The notes: generated by a model from the letters alone, not told the origin. Positions 1 through 7,855 are shown, numbered from the stretch's first letter. The stretch is 64,000 nt of DNA from Pontibacter actiniarum (GCF_003585765.1 NZ_CP021235.1:4464001-4528000); one strand, 5' to 3'. A program made the numbers and translations.

Positions 1-97
1 GAATACGGGCTCCTTTGTCGGCTGGCAGTAGGTTAAAGACGGTTTCGTGGGTGTTCTTGGAGGTATTGATGGGGATGCCTTTATAACTTCTTCTCAT
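1..97 (-). CDS. N-terminus of a minus-strand protein, cut by the window edge
   Basis: Reading leftward from an ATG at 97, the frame stays open to the window edge and gives 32 residues beginning MRRSYKGIPINTSK and ending LLPADKGARI. The amphipathic start followed by 'KGARI' resembles the lead-in to motif I of class I SAM-dependent methyltransferases, but the glycine-rich loop itself is outside the window, so the family is only a guess. The gene diverges from the sigma-factor unit on its right. That it is coding rests on the open frame and plausible protein sequence. Confidence 0.5.
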   Translation of the reverse strand, partial: MRRSYKGIPINTSKNTHETVFNLLPADKGARI

Positions 98-405
98 AAG
101 AATCAGGAGTAACAGGTGCTGATCGGTTTAGGGTTTGCAATACTTATGGCTACAAATGATGATCGCCTACTAAATATAACAAATTATCTTCAATGGTAAT
201 CAAGTTTCAGTTCCGGAGAAAATATTGTACTTAAATACAATAATGCCTGCAACTTTAAAAATGCTACGTATAAGACCATACAAGCACATTTGGGCAGGCA
301 GGCCGTAACCCTTAAGCCCCAAGCGTGGTATGTAATTAAAATTCCTATATTTGCGTATTACGCGCGATGGAGGACTTCACTAAAGTACAAAATCCATTAA
401 AGTAA
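98..405. other. Intergenic region between divergent genes
   Basis: About 308 bases with no credible ORF. It is clearly richer in A/T than the flanking genes. The only element recognised is a Bacteroidota-type -7 box at 346-353 facing the sigma-factor gene. No tRNA, strong hairpin or repeat was seen. Confidence 0.5.
346..353 (+). promoter_or_regulatory. Candidate -7 box (TATATTTG) for the sigma-factor operon
   Basis: TATATTTG fits the Bacteroidota -7 consensus TAnnTTTG and would start transcription about 45 bases before the sigma-factor ATG at 406. No clear TTTG -33 element sits at the right distance, so the call rests on one box. Confidence 0.4.
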
Positions 406-999
406 ATGAGCGAGCAAACAGGTAAACAGCTTAGTAAAGAGGAAAAGGACGCACGGTTCGAGGCCGAACTGCTTCCTGTGCTGGACCCTCTGTACAATTT
501 TGCCTACAGGCTCACCTTAGACGAAGACGACGCCAACGACCTGGTACAGGAGACTTACCTGAAGGCATACCGCTTTTTTGACTACTTCGAGCAAGGAACT
601 AATGCAAAAGCATGGCTGTTCCGAATCCTGAAGAACTCTTTCATTAACGAGTTCCGGAAGAAGAGCAAACAGCCTGCCAAGGTAGACTACAGCGAGGTGG
701 AGGGGTATTACAACTCCGAGGACGTGGAAGGTGAGAGCGGCGTGGCATCCACGACCGACATGCGCACTGAAAGCGTGCAGGACCTGATCGGCGACGAGGT
801 GGCCAGCGCCCTGAATGCTCTGCCCGTGGACTTTAGGACAGTGATTATACTTTGTGATTTGGAAGGCTTTACCTACGAAGAGATGGCCAAGATATTGGAC
901 ATCCCCATAGGCACCGTACGCTCCAGGTTGCACCGAGCCCGGAACTCTTTGAAAGAGAAGTTGGAAAAGTATGCTAAAGGCATGGGATATAACAGTTAG
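406..999 (+). CDS. ECF-type RNA polymerase sigma factor (SigR/SigH-like)
   Basis: This 197-residue protein has the two domains of group IV sigma factors. Region 2 covers roughly residues 25-95, with the acidic 'DEDDANDLVQETYLKAYRFF' stretch and 'AWLFRILKNSFINEFRK' that contact core polymerase and the -10 element. Region 4 covers roughly residues 140-190, with 'ALPVDFRTVIILCDLEGFTY' and the helix-turn-helix 'IPIGTVRSRLHRAR' that reads the -35 region. The linker is acidic. The next gene, 27 bases downstream, is a ZAS-type anti-sigma factor, so the two form a sigma/anti-sigma pair. The anti-sigma ligand spacing suggests redox control like SigR-RsrA or SigH-RshA; the regulon is unknown. ATG at 406 gives a full region 2. 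Confidence 0.9.
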   Translation: MSEQTGKQLSKEEKDARFEAELLPVLDPLYNFAYRLTLDEDDANDLVQETYLKAYRFFDYFEQGTNAKAWLFRILKNSFINEFRKKSKQPAKVDYSEVEGYYNSEDVEGESGVASTTDMRTESVQDLIGDEVASALNALPVDFRTVIILCDLEGFTYEEMAKILDIPIGTVRSRLHRARNSLKEKLEKYAKGMGYNS

Positions 1000-1026
1000 A
1001 GAAGAAAATTAAGAGTTTGAGTTAAG

Positions 1027-1308
1027 ATGGAATCAAAAATTACAGAAGTATACCCAAAAGCACCTGGCGATGCGCGTACGGCCGACTGTGAGCAGGTATC
1101 TCACATGCTAGACCTGATGATTGACGGCGAGGCGTCCCCCGAGGAACAGAAGTTCTTCAACCACCATATTGAAGACTGCGTCAGCTGCTTCGAGAACCAT
1201 CAAAAACAAAAGCTCTTGAAAGGGCTGATAACCGGCCACCTGAAGCGCGTGATTGTACCACATAGCCTGGTGCAGTCTATAAAAGCGAGGATTCAAGAAA
1301 CGTTATAA
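1027..1308 (+). CDS. Zinc-binding anti-sigma factor (ZAS, RsrA-like)
   Basis: A 93-residue soluble protein without a membrane helix. It carries the ZAS signature H-x3-C-x2-C (H47, C51, C54) plus an upstream cysteine C21, 26 residues before H47. In Streptomyces RsrA the ligands are C11, H37, C41 and C44, which is the same spacing. In that family oxidation of the cysteines releases zinc and the bound sigma factor. Position directly after the ECF sigma gene and before gmk supports this role. RsrA's extra C-terminal cysteines are absent. The partner and the redox response are inferred from family and neighbourhood. Confidence 0.85.
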   Translation: MESKITEVYPKAPGDARTADCEQVSHMLDLMIDGEASPEEQKFFNHHIEDCVSCFENHQKQKLLKGLITGHLKRVIVPHSLVQSIKARIQETL

Positions 1309-1314
1309 CCCCTA

Positions 1315-1899
1315 ATGCAAGGCAAGATTATCATCTTCTCGGCGCCATCCGGTGCCGGTAAAACCACTATTGTAAAGCACCTGCTCAGCGTAAACCCCCA
1401 GCTGAATTTCTCTATCTCGGCCTGCACCCGCGACAAGCGCGGCCGCACCGAAGAGAATGGCAAAGACTACTACTTTATCACGCCCGAGGATTTTAAGAAG
1501 AAAATCGCAAACGATGAGTTTGTAGAGTGGGAGGAGGTATACGAGGGCGCTTTCTACGGTACATTAAAGTCTGAAATCGAACGGATCTGGAAGAGCGGCA
1601 AGCACGTTATTCTGGACGTAGACGTAAAAGGAGGATTAAGTATAAAGCATTTTTACAAAGAAAGAGCACTGGCCGTATTCGTTAAGCCACCGTCCATAGA
1701 CGAGCTGGCCAAGCGCCTGACGGCCCGCAACACCGATTCGGCCTCCAGCATCAGCAGCCGCGTGTTCAAAGCCAAGTTTGAGATGGGCTTTGAGGACCAG
1801 TTCGACAAGGTGATCGTGAACGACGACCTGACCCGGGCCTGCACTGAGGCGGAGAAGCTGGTAAATGATTTTCTGAAGTCTGAACCCGCGATCGTATGA
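1315..1899 (+). CDS. gmk: Guanylate kinase
   Basis: Phosphorylates GMP to GDP with ATP in purine nucleotide metabolism. The P-loop 'SAPSGAGKTT' lies at residues 9-18, followed by the GMP-binding 'SACTRDKRGRTEENGKDYYF' segment and 'FVEWEEVYEGAFYGT'. The length of 194 residues is normal for the family. The gene begins 6 bases after the anti-sigma factor, and its stop overlaps the nadD start by 4 bases (ATGA), which implies translational coupling. One AAGTATAA octamer lies in it at 1638-1645, read as the unusual codons AGT ATA. Confidence 0.97.
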   Translation: MQGKIIIFSAPSGAGKTTIVKHLLSVNPQLNFSISACTRDKRGRTEENGKDYYFITPEDFKKKIANDEFVEWEEVYEGAFYGTLKSEIERIWKSGKHVILDVDVKGGLSIKHFYKERALAVFVKPPSIDELAKRLTARNTDSASSISSRVFKAKFEMGFEDQFDKVIVNDDLTRACTEAEKLVNDFLKSEPAIV

Positions 1900-2468
1900 A
1901 GGTAGGGCTCCTGTTTGGCTCCTTCAACCCCATCCATACCGGGCACCTTATACTTGCCAACTTCATGGCCACCAACACCGACCTGGATACGGTATGGCTG
2001 GTTGTGTCTCCGCAGAACCCGTTTAAGCCCAGCAACACGCTGCTGCACGAGTTCGACAGGCTGCACATGGTGTCGCTGGCGATAGCCGATAACCCGAACC
2101 TGGGCGTGTCGAACATTGAGTTCAGCATGCCCAAGCCGAGCTACACCATCGACACCCTGACCTATCTGCAGGAGAAGTATCCCAGCTATGAGTTTGTGCT
2201 GATTATGGGGGAGGACAACCTGTCGTTGTTTCCGAAGTGGAAGAACGCCGAGAGCATCCTGGCGTTTCACAAGGTTTACGTTTACCCGCGCTCCGGCTCC
2301 GTTACCACGGAGCTGCCGGACATGCCGAACGTAACTTTTGTGAAAGCTCCTGTACTGGATATCTCCGCCACGTTCATCCGCAAATGCATACGAGAGGAGA
2401 AAAGTATAAAGTACCTGGTGCCGGATGAGGTGGCCGATTACATCCAGGTGCACCGGCTCTACCAGTAG
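1896..2468 (+). CDS. nadD: Nicotinate-nucleotide adenylyltransferase
   Basis: Joins nicotinate mononucleotide and ATP to give deamido-NAD, a late step of NAD synthesis. The nucleotidyltransferase motif 'GSFNPIHTGH' is at residues 8-17, and the C-terminal 'ISATFIR' matches the conserved ISxTxxR ATP-binding motif. The 190-residue length is typical. It overlaps gmk by 4 bases and ends the plus-strand unit; the downstream terminator is shared with converging frr. It holds two of the over-represented octamers (1948 and 2402). Confidence 0.95.
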   Translation: MKVGLLFGSFNPIHTGHLILANFMATNTDLDTVWLVVSPQNPFKPSNTLLHEFDRLHMVSLAIADNPNLGVSNIEFSMPKPSYTIDTLTYLQEKYPSYEFVLIMGEDNLSLFPKWKNAESILAFHKVYVYPRSGSVTTELPDMPNVTFVKAPVLDISATFIRKCIREEKSIKYLVPDEVADYIQVHRLYQ

Positions 2469-2533
2469 CTTTCCTCGTGTCAGGTAACGCGATACACGTA
2501 GCACGCCCAGTTTGTAGTATAACTTGAGTGAAA

Positions 2534-2573
2534 ACAGAAAAGGCCTTCGATCTTGATCGAAGGCCTTTTCTGT
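2534..2573. terminator. Perfect hairpin between converging nadD and frr
   Basis: A 19-bp perfect inverted repeat with a 2-base centre: arms 2534-2552 and 2555-2573, each containing AAGGCCTTCGATC or its complement. Each strand has a run of four T within the distal arm, so it can stop transcription from both sides. It lies midway between the stops of nadD and frr. Confidence 0.85.
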
Positions 2574-2609
2574 AATCGTATTTCTTGCTGCGTGCTACGA
2601 GGTACGCAT

Positions 2610-3173
2610 TTAGATCGTCATGATCTCCGCTTCCTTCTTGGCAAGCAGCTCATCTATCTTCACGATGTAAGCGTCAGTCAGCTTCTGTACTTTGCCCTCT
2701 GCGTCGCGAACGGCGTCTTCGGCAGTGCCTTCCTTCTGCAGCTTCTTCAGCGAGTCGTTTACATCTTTACGGATGTTGCGGATGCTGATCTTGCCGTTCT
2801 CTGTTTCTCCCTTCACCTGCTTTACCAGGTCGCGGCGGCGCTCCTCCGTCAGGGCAGGAATGTTCAGGCGAACCGCGTCAGCCTCTTGCTGTGGGTTCAG
2901 GCCAAGGTCGCTGTTCTTGATGGCTTTGTTGATCTCACCAAGCATGTTCTTCTCCCAAGGCTTGATAAGCAGCGTGCGTGCATCCGGTGCAGCAACGTTG
3001 GCAACCTGGGAAATTGGAGTCGGGTTGCCGTAGTAGTCTACGCGCAGGTGCTCGATCATGGCAGGGGAGGCCTTACCCGCTCTGATTTTGGTTAGCTCGC
3101 TGCTGGTATGCTGCAAGGCCTTCTGCATAGACTCCTCCGCCTCGCTTAGGTAAAACTGAATTTCTTCCGTCAT
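2610..3173 (-). CDS. frr: Ribosome recycling factor
   Basis: Splits post-termination ribosomes together with EF-G. The 187-residue protein is close to the usual 185 and shows the family pattern: an N-terminal helix ('YLSEAEESMQKALQHTSSEL'), 'IRAGKASPAMIEHLRVDYYG', the 'TPISQVANV' hinge region, and the long C-terminal helices with 'EERRRDLVKQVKGE' and 'IRNIRKDVND'. It is last in a minus-strand unit after pyrH, 52 bases away. Confidence 0.97.
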   Translation of the reverse strand: MTEEIQFYLSEAEESMQKALQHTSSELTKIRAGKASPAMIEHLRVDYYGNPTPISQVANVAAPDARTLLIKPWEKNMLGEINKAIKNSDLGLNPQQEADAVRLNIPALTEERRRDLVKQVKGETENGKISIRNIRKDVNDSLKKLQKEGTAEDAVRDAEGKVQKLTDAYIVKIDELLAKKEAEIMTI

Positions 3174-3225
3174 ATCTGTTTACTTATTCTTGTTCTGAAA
3201 AATTTCTGGGCAAAAATAGCAAATT

Positions 3226-4002
3226 TTATTTTTTGTCGCCTTTTGGCCCCGACTGCATCTGGTCTACCGTTTCCTTCAGCGTTTCGCCGAGGTCGTCCAT
3301 GCTCACGAGCGTTCCCACGCGCTCGCCCTGCACCAGGCGCTTCAGGTTGCCCTGCGTGTTCATGTCGAACACGATAATAGGGAGGTCATTCTCTTTGCAC
3401 AGCGTAAAGGCTGTCATGTCCATTACGTTCAGCCCCTGCTCGAAAACGTCCTTAAACGAGATCTGGGAGTAGAATACGGCGTTCGGGTCTTTCTCCGGGT
3501 CAGCAGAGTAAATGCCGTCCACACGGGTGCCTTTCAGTACCACGTCGGCCTCAATCTCGATGGCGCGCAGCGAGGCGGCCGAATCGGTTGTGAAGTACGG
3601 GTTACCGGTGCCGGCGCCAAAGATTACCACACGGCCCTTCTCCAGGTGGCGCACGGCGCGGCGGCGGATGTAGGGCTCGCATACTTGCTGAATGTTGATG
3701 CCGGAGAGCAGTCGCGTGTACACGCCCAGTTTCTCGAGGGCGCTTTGCAGTGCCATGCTGTTGATAACGGTCGCCAGCATGCCCATGTAGTCTCCCTGCA
3801 CACGGTCCAGCCCAACCTGCTCCGCCTGCACGCCCCTGAAAATATTACCTCCGCCAATCACTACGGCCACTTCCACACCCAGGGCGGCTACCTCTTTAAT
3901 CTCTTCGGCATACTGAATCAGTCTGTTAGAGTCGATGCCGTACTGCTGTTCGCCCATCAGTGCCTCGCCACTCAGCTTTAGCAAAATTCGTTTATACTTC
4001 AC
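3226..4002 (-). CDS. pyrH: UMP kinase (uridylate kinase)
   Basis: Makes UDP from UMP in pyrimidine synthesis. It belongs to the amino-acid-kinase fold rather than the P-loop kinases. Diagnostic segments are 'KLSGEALMG' at the N-terminus, '[10 protein letters not shown]' near residue 50, '[17 protein letters not shown]', and '[16 protein letters not shown]'. At 258 residues it is somewhat longer than the usual 235-245, with a polar tail rich in Asp, Glu and Lys. Starting at ATG 4002 gives the standard [14 protein letters not shown] beginning. pyrH-frr is a very common gene pair. Confidence 0.96.
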   Translation of the reverse strand: MKYKRILLKLSGEALMGEQQYGIDSNRLIQYAEEIKEVAALGVEVAVVIGGGNIFRGVQAEQVGLDRVQGDYMGMLATVINSMALQSALEKLGVYTRLLSGINIQQVCEPYIRRRAVRHLEKGRVVIFGAGTGNPYFTTDSAASLRAIEIEADVVLKGTRVDGIYSADPEKDPNAVFYSQISFKDVFEQGLNVMDMTAFTLCKENDLPIIVFDMNTQGNLKRLVQGERVGTLVSMDDLGETLKETVDQMQSGPKGDKK

Positions 4003-4039
4003 GGTATTTTATCTGTATAGGTTTTGAATTCTTTTAACA

Positions 4040-4067
4040 CAAAGAAGCGGCCACCGTGGCAGCCGCT
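4040..4067 (-). terminator. Candidate terminator after the biotin-carrier gene
   Basis: On the minus strand AGCGG ... CCGCT forms a GC-rich stem (4046-4050 with 4063-4067), followed by CTTCTTTGTGTT. It lies between the biotin-carrier stop at 4083 and the pyrH start at 4002. The U-tract is imperfect, so termination may be partial. Confidence 0.45.
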
Positions 4068-4082
4068 CTCGCTAACAAATAT

Positions 4083-4583
4083 CTATTGAAAAAGGATCAG
4101 CACCTGGCTCTTTTCTACGTTTTGCCTGGTCTGCACCTTTATTTCCTTTACGACGCCATCGCCCGGCGACTTAAGGATGTTCTCCATCTTCATCGCCTCC
4201 AGGATCATGATCGGGTCGCCTTTCTTTACTTCCTGGCCCGGCTCTACCTTAATCTCAAGTATAAGCCCCGGCATGGGCGCTTTCACGTCATTCACCTTGT
4301 TGGCGTTGGCGTTGCTCATGCCCAGCTTGTCCAGCAGCAGGTCAAAACGGTCTTTAACGCTAACAGTCTGTATGGCACCGTTTATCTTAAAGTTGAAGGT
4401 CTTTTCCTGGTAATTAGCCGAAACTACCTCCGCGGTGAAGGAGCGGGAGCCTTTGATGATGTGGTAGGTATTGGGGCCGATAGGCGAGACGTCCCAGCCA
4501 AAAGGTGTTCCGTTTAGGGAGATACCATCTTTCTGAATATCAACCTGCCATGTTTTGTCGTTACCGGTTTTTACCTGAAGCAT
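4083..4583 (-). CDS. Biotin/lipoyl-carrier protein (carboxylase BCCP-type)
   Basis: A 166-residue protein whose C-terminal half is a biotinyl domain: 'APMPGLILEIKVEPGQEVKKGD' and the biotinylation motif EAMKMEN with acceptor Lys132. The N-terminal half (residues 1-85) is a beta-rich region seen in biotin-carrier subunits of acyl-CoA carboxylases. Such carriers shuttle carboxyl groups between biotin carboxylase and carboxyltransferase. No partner subunit is in the window, so acetyl- versus propionyl-CoA carboxylase cannot be decided. It is divergent from the M1 peptidase gene. Confidence 0.85.
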   Translation of the reverse strand: MLQVKTGNDKTWQVDIQKDGISLNGTPFGWDVSPIGPNTYHIIKGSRSFTAEVVSANYQEKTFNFKINGAIQTVSVKDRFDLLLDKLGMSNANANKVNDVKAPMPGLILEIKVEPGQEVKKGDPIMILEAMKMENILKSPGDGVVKEIKVQTRQNVEKSQVLILFQ

Positions 4584-4668
4584 CTTCTTTCGTATGGTTT
4601 TGACCTTAAAGTTAGTGGTTTCTCAGAGTATTTTTAGAACTTCACCTCAAAATTAAATCATTCCAAGC

Positions 4669-7161
4669 ATGAATCATAGGTTTCTGAGCATAGTAGGTTT
4701 AGCGGCTGCCATGGCCTTTACGAGTGGCTGCAACACCAATAAAGCCGTTGTAGCGACAAAAGCCCCTGCCCCGGCTGCACGCAAAGCCAAAGCAGCCCCC
4801 GCCGACGCTGTGCCCGTGTGGGCATCGAAAAAGTATGCCTTTAACCCCTCCCGAACCAAGGAGAGCGACCTGCTGCACACCACCCTGCGCGTGAGCTTTG
4901 ACTGGGAGAAACAGTACCTGCACGGTTTGGCGGAGATTACGGCAAAGCCATACTTCTACCCGCAGCGCCAGTTGGTGCTGGATGCCAAAGGCATGGATAT
5001 CCACAGCGTATACCTAATGCAAGGCTACGACGGAACGCCGCTGGAGTTTGACTATGACGGCCAAAAGCTGACGATTGACTTGGGTAAGGCCTACACCCGC
5101 GAGGAGCAGTACACCATTGAGGTAGACTACACAGCCAAGCCGAACGAGCTGCCGACCGGTGGCTCCGATGCCATTACAGCGGATAAGGGCCTGTACTTTA
5201 TCAACCCGCTGGGGAAGGAGCCGAACAAGCCGCAGCAGATCTGGACGCAGGGCGAAACGGAGGCCAGCTCGGCCTGGTTCCCCACCATCGATGCGCCCAA
5301 CGAGCGCATGACGCAGGAAATCTACGTTACGGTAGACCCCAAGTATAAAACCCTGTCCAACGGCGAGTTTATCTACTCGCGGCAGAACGCCGACGGCACC
5401 AAAACAGATTACTGGAAGCAAGAGCTGCCCCACGCCCCGTACCTGGCCATGCTGGCCATCGGCGACTTTGCCGTGGTGCAGGACAAGTGGCGCGACAGGG
5501 AGGTGAACTACTATGTGGAGCCGGCCTATAAAAATACAGCCAAGAAAGTATTCGGCAACACGCCCGAAATGATGGAGTTTTTCTCGCAGAAGCTGGGAGT
5601 GGCTTACCCGTGGCCAAAGTATGCGCAGGTGGTCGTGCGCGATTTTGTGTCGGGGGCGATGGAGAACACCTCGGCCTCCACCTTTATGGAGGATCTGCAG
5701 CTAAACGAGCGCGAGCTGCTCGATAAGAGCTGGGACGGTATTATCGCGCATGAGCTGTTCCACCAGTGGTTCGGAGACTACGTAACGACGGAGTCCTGGG
5801 CCAACCTGCCCCTGAACGAGGCTTTCGCCAACTACTCCGAGTACCTGTGGGCCGAGCACAAGTACGGCGCAGACGAGGCCGCCTACCTGCAGATGGATGA
5901 GCTAAGCCAGTACCTGGATGAGGCGCAGGAAAAGCGGGAGCCGCTCATCCGCTACTACTACAAAGACCGCGAAGACATGTTCGACAGCCACTCCTACGCC
6001 AAAGGCGGCCGCGTGCTGCACATGCTGCGCCAGTTGGTTGGCGACGAAGCCTGGTGGGCCTCGCTCAACTTATACCTAACGCGAAACAAGTTCTCCGATG
6101 TAGAGGTGGCGGAGCTGCGCATGGCCTTCGAGGATGTGACAGGCCGTGACTTGATGTGGTTCTTTGACCAGTGGTTTATGCAGCCGGGGCACCCGGAGCT
6201 GAAAGTGGAGCAAACCTACGCCAACGGGCAGGTAAAGCTGTACGTCCGGCAGATGCAGGACACAACCTATGCGCCGCTGTACCGCCTGCCGCTAAACGTC
6301 GCCGTGTGGGCGGGGGGCAAAAAGCAGGTGCACCCGGTGGTGGTAGACAAGGCCGAGCAGCTCTTTACCTTTGATGTGGCGGAGCAGCCGCAGCTGGTGT
6401 TGCTGGACCCGGAGCAGCAGCTACTGGGGGTGGTGGAGCAGGAGAAAACAGAGCAGGAGCTGCTCTTCCAATTCCACAACGCCGAACAGCTGGCCCTGAA
6501 GCTCGAGGCGCTGGAGGAACTACAGGAGCAGGCGGCCCGCCCGCAGGTGCTCAGCATGTACCAGCAGGCCCTGCGGGATGAATACTGGATGGTCCGAAGC
6601 AAAGCCATAAACATGCTCAGCCAGCTAAAGGAGGGGCAGGCAGCGCCGGTAGAGCCGAAGGTAAAGGAAATGGCCACACAGGACGAAAAAGGAGCCGTGC
6701 GGGCCGACGCCATACTTGCCCTGGCAGGCTGGAACGGCAACAAGTATAAACCGGTGTTTGAAAAAGCCATGCGCGACAGTTCCTACCAGGCCAGCGCCGC
6801 CGCCATACTTGCCTACGCGGGCACCGGTGCGGCGGACGCGCCGAAGAAGCTTGCCCGGTTTGAGGGTGAGACCAACGAGGAAATAGTGCTGGCCCTGGCC
6901 ACCCTTTATGCCGTGGAGGCCGGCCCTGAAAAGTACGGCTGGTTTATGAAACAGATGAAGGCAGCAAGCGGCGGCGAACTTTATTACCTCCTGCAAAGCT
7001 TTGGCGCCTACCTGGCCGGAAACAGCGAGACGAACACCCCCGAAGTGATTTCCCTGCTGGCCGACCTGGCGCAGCACCACCGGTTGTACTACGTGCGCGC
7101 GGCTGCCTATCAGGCACTTATGGTGATGTCGGAGAAGCCGGAGGTGCAGGCTTTGCTGTAG
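4669..7161 (+). CDS. M1-family metallo-aminopeptidase, predicted lipoprotein
   Basis: An 830-residue gluzincin aminopeptidase. It has the exopeptidase motif GAMEN at residues 329-333, the zinc site HELFH (H361, H365) and the third ligand E384 in 'NLPLNEAF', so the active site is intact. The start MNHRFLSIVGLAAAMAF followed by TSGC21 looks like a lipoprotein signal with an imperfect lipobox, placing the enzyme in the envelope, followed by an Ala/Pro/Lys linker. The C-terminal third is helical and repeat-like. Translation ends at an amber codon at 7159-7161, but the same frame continues for 17 sensible codons to TAA at 7213; see the separate entry. The active site would not be affected. Confidence 0.93.
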   Translation: MNHRFLSIVGLAAAMAFTSGCNTNKAVVATKAPAPAARKAKAAPADAVPVWASKKYAFNPSRTKESDLLHTTLRVSFDWEKQYLHGLAEITAKPYFYPQRQLVLDAKGMDIHSVYLMQGYDGTPLEFDYDGQKLTIDLGKAYTREEQYTIEVDYTAKPNELPTGGSDAITADKGLYFINPLGKEPNKPQQIWTQGETEASSAWFPTIDAPNERMTQEIYVTVDPKYKTLSNGEFIYSRQNADGTKTDYWKQELPHAPYLAMLAIGDFAVVQDKWRDREVNYYVEPAYKNTAKKVFGNTPEMMEFFSQKLGVAYPWPKYAQVVVRDFVSGAMENTSASTFMEDLQLNERELLDKSWDGIIAHELFHQWFGDYVTTESWANLPLNEAFANYSEYLWAEHKYGADEAAYLQMDELSQYLDEAQEKREPLIRYYYKDREDMFDSHSYAKGGRVLHMLRQLVGDEAWWASLNLYLTRNKFSDVEVAELRMAFEDVTGRDLMWFFDQWFMQPGHPELKVEQTYANGQVKLYVRQMQDTTYAPLYRLPLNVAVWAGGKKQVHPVVVDKAEQLFTFDVAEQPQLVLLDPEQQLLGVVEQEKTEQELLFQFHNAEQLALKLEALEELQEQAARPQVLSMYQQALRDEYWMVRSKAINMLSQLKEGQAAPVEPKVKEMATQDEKGAVRADAILALAGWNGNKYKPVFEKAMRDSSYQASAAAILAYAGTGAADAPKKLARFEGETNEEIVLALATLYAVEAGPEKYGWFMKQMKAASGGELYYLLQSFGAYLAGNSETNTPEVISLLADLAQHHRLYYVRAAAYQALMVMSEKPEVQALL

Positions 7162-7215
7162 CAGATCAAGGCCAATGAGAAGGACGCGCGCCTGCTGGAA
7201 ATGTACGGTGCGTAA
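7159..7215 (+). other. In-frame amber codon followed by the lost C-terminal tail of the M1 peptidase
   Basis: After ...VQALL the reading frame meets TAG (7159-7161), then continues QIKANEKDARLLEMYGA and ends at TAA (7213-7215). The tail keeps the composition and codon choice of the gene. The simplest reading is a recent nonsense mutation or a sequencing error that shortens the protein by 18 residues counting the amber position. Programmed readthrough is possible but nothing specific points to it. Confidence 0.7.
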
Positions 7216-7253
7216 GCCTGCGCGAAATTTTTTAACATTTTTTTACCGGAATG

Positions 7254-7284
7254 TTTGACTTCGATAAAAAAGCGCTTAATTTTG
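7254..7284 (+). promoter_or_regulatory. Promoter of the tRNA-Tyr/Gly/Thr-tuf unit
   Basis: A -33 box TTTG (7254-7257) and a -7 box TAATTTTG (7277-7284) are separated by exactly 19 nt, matching the Bacteroidota primary-sigma consensus. It lies after the M1 peptidase gene and about 84 bases before the first tRNA. Confidence 0.8.
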
Positions 7285-7367
7285 CATCCACTTAGAACGA
7301 AGAACACGGCAGAAGCGGTGAGGTTTTAAGGGAAAAGTTCTGCTGTTTTGATGTAGGATTAAGTTTC

Positions 7368-7450
7368 GGGGAGATTCCAGAGCGGCCAAATGGGACGGAC
7401 TGTAACTCCGTTGTCTTACGACTTCGCAGGTTCGAATCCTGCTCTCCCCA
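7368..7450 (+). tRNA. tRNA-Tyr (GTA anticodon)
   Basis: The acceptor stem GGGGAGA/TCTCCCC closes with discriminator A. The anticodon loop reads CTGTAAC with anticodon GTA, there is a long class II variable arm, and the T arm is GCAGGTTCGAATCCTGC. CCA is not encoded. First gene of the tRNA-tuf transcript. Confidence 0.95.
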
Positions 7451-7455
7451 CAACT

Positions 7456-7516
7456 GAATGAGTGAATAAGCGAATGAGTGAATTGTGTATTCAGGCATTC
7501 AATTATTCACTCATTC
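7456..7516. repeat. Direct and inverted repeat in the tRNA-Tyr/tRNA-Gly spacer
   Basis: GAATGAGTGAATAA at 7456-7469 is exactly complementary to TTATTCACTCATTC at 7503-7516, and a second direct copy, GAATGAGTGAATTG, lies between them at 7472-7485. The transcript could form a 14-bp hairpin between two tRNAs, possibly a processing structure. Confidence 0.7.
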
Positions 7517-7529
7517 AAAATTAAAGTAA

Positions 7530-7602
7530 GCGGGAGTAGCTCAGTTGGTAGAGCGATAGCCTTCCAAGCTATAGGCCGCGAGTTCGACCCTCGTCTCCCG
7601 CT
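7530..7602 (+). tRNA. tRNA-Gly (TCC anticodon)
   Basis: Seven-base acceptor stem GCGGGAG/CTCCCGC, D arm GCTCAGTTGGTAGAGC, anticodon loop CTTCCAA with TCC, and T loop TTCGACC. CCA is not encoded. Second tRNA of the cluster. Confidence 0.95.
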
Positions 7603-7611
7603 CATTTAAGT

Positions 7612-7698
7612 CAGAAAACATATTTACTAAAAGGACTGGAGAAGGAAATTCATGCAGATGAGCTTCCTTTTTAGTGTAAATAGGGTTGTAGTTTTCTG
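7612..7698 (+). repeat. Long imperfect hairpin in the tRNA-Gly/tRNA-Thr spacer
   Basis: CAGAAAAC (7612-7619) pairs with GTTTTCTG (7691-7698), and inside it TATTTACTAAAAGG pairs imperfectly with CCTTTTTAGTGTAAATA. The spacer is therefore largely foldable, like the preceding one. A role in tRNA precursor processing is inferred. Confidence 0.5.
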
Positions 7699-7710
7699 GT
7701 GGATTCAAAA

Positions 7711-7782
7711 GCCGACGTAGCTCAGGGGTAGAGTACTTCCTTGGTAAGGAAGGGGTCGTGGGTTCAATTCCCATCGTTGGCT
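7711..7782 (+). tRNA. tRNA-Thr (GGT anticodon)
   Basis: Acceptor stem GCCGACG/CGTTGGC with one G-T pair, D arm GCTCAGGGGTAGAGT, anticodon loop TTGGTAA with GGT, and T arm GTGGGTTCAATTCCCAT. CCA is not encoded. It precedes tuf by 73 bases, as thrT precedes tufB in E. coli. Confidence 0.95.
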
Positions 7783-7855
7783 CACAGTCCGTTACGTGTA
7801 TATTTAAAAGCGCGACATAAACTTAAACGTTTTAACCTTAATTTAATATCATACA

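Noticed and set aside
2553..3095. Plus-strand ORF of 180 codons opposite frr, and many similar long antisense ORFs (for example 13247-14239, 42055-42903, 47061-47897, 56282-57136)
   Set aside because: They are mirror frames of well-identified genes with strong codon bias; their translations are Cys/His/Leu-rich or Ser/Arg-rich without any domain, and no start context or independent signal supports them.
7159..7161. Amber codon as pyrrolysine or programmed readthrough in the M1 peptidase
   Set aside because: No pyl genes or readthrough-stimulating structure were seen, and other genes here use TAG as an ordinary stop (for example 1 after the TPR-like gene). A mutation or sequencing error is simpler.
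7430..7530. CRISPR-like direct repeats (GAATGAGTGAAT) near the tRNAs
   Set aside because: Only two direct copies with a 4-base interval and no spacer pattern; better explained as a hairpin.
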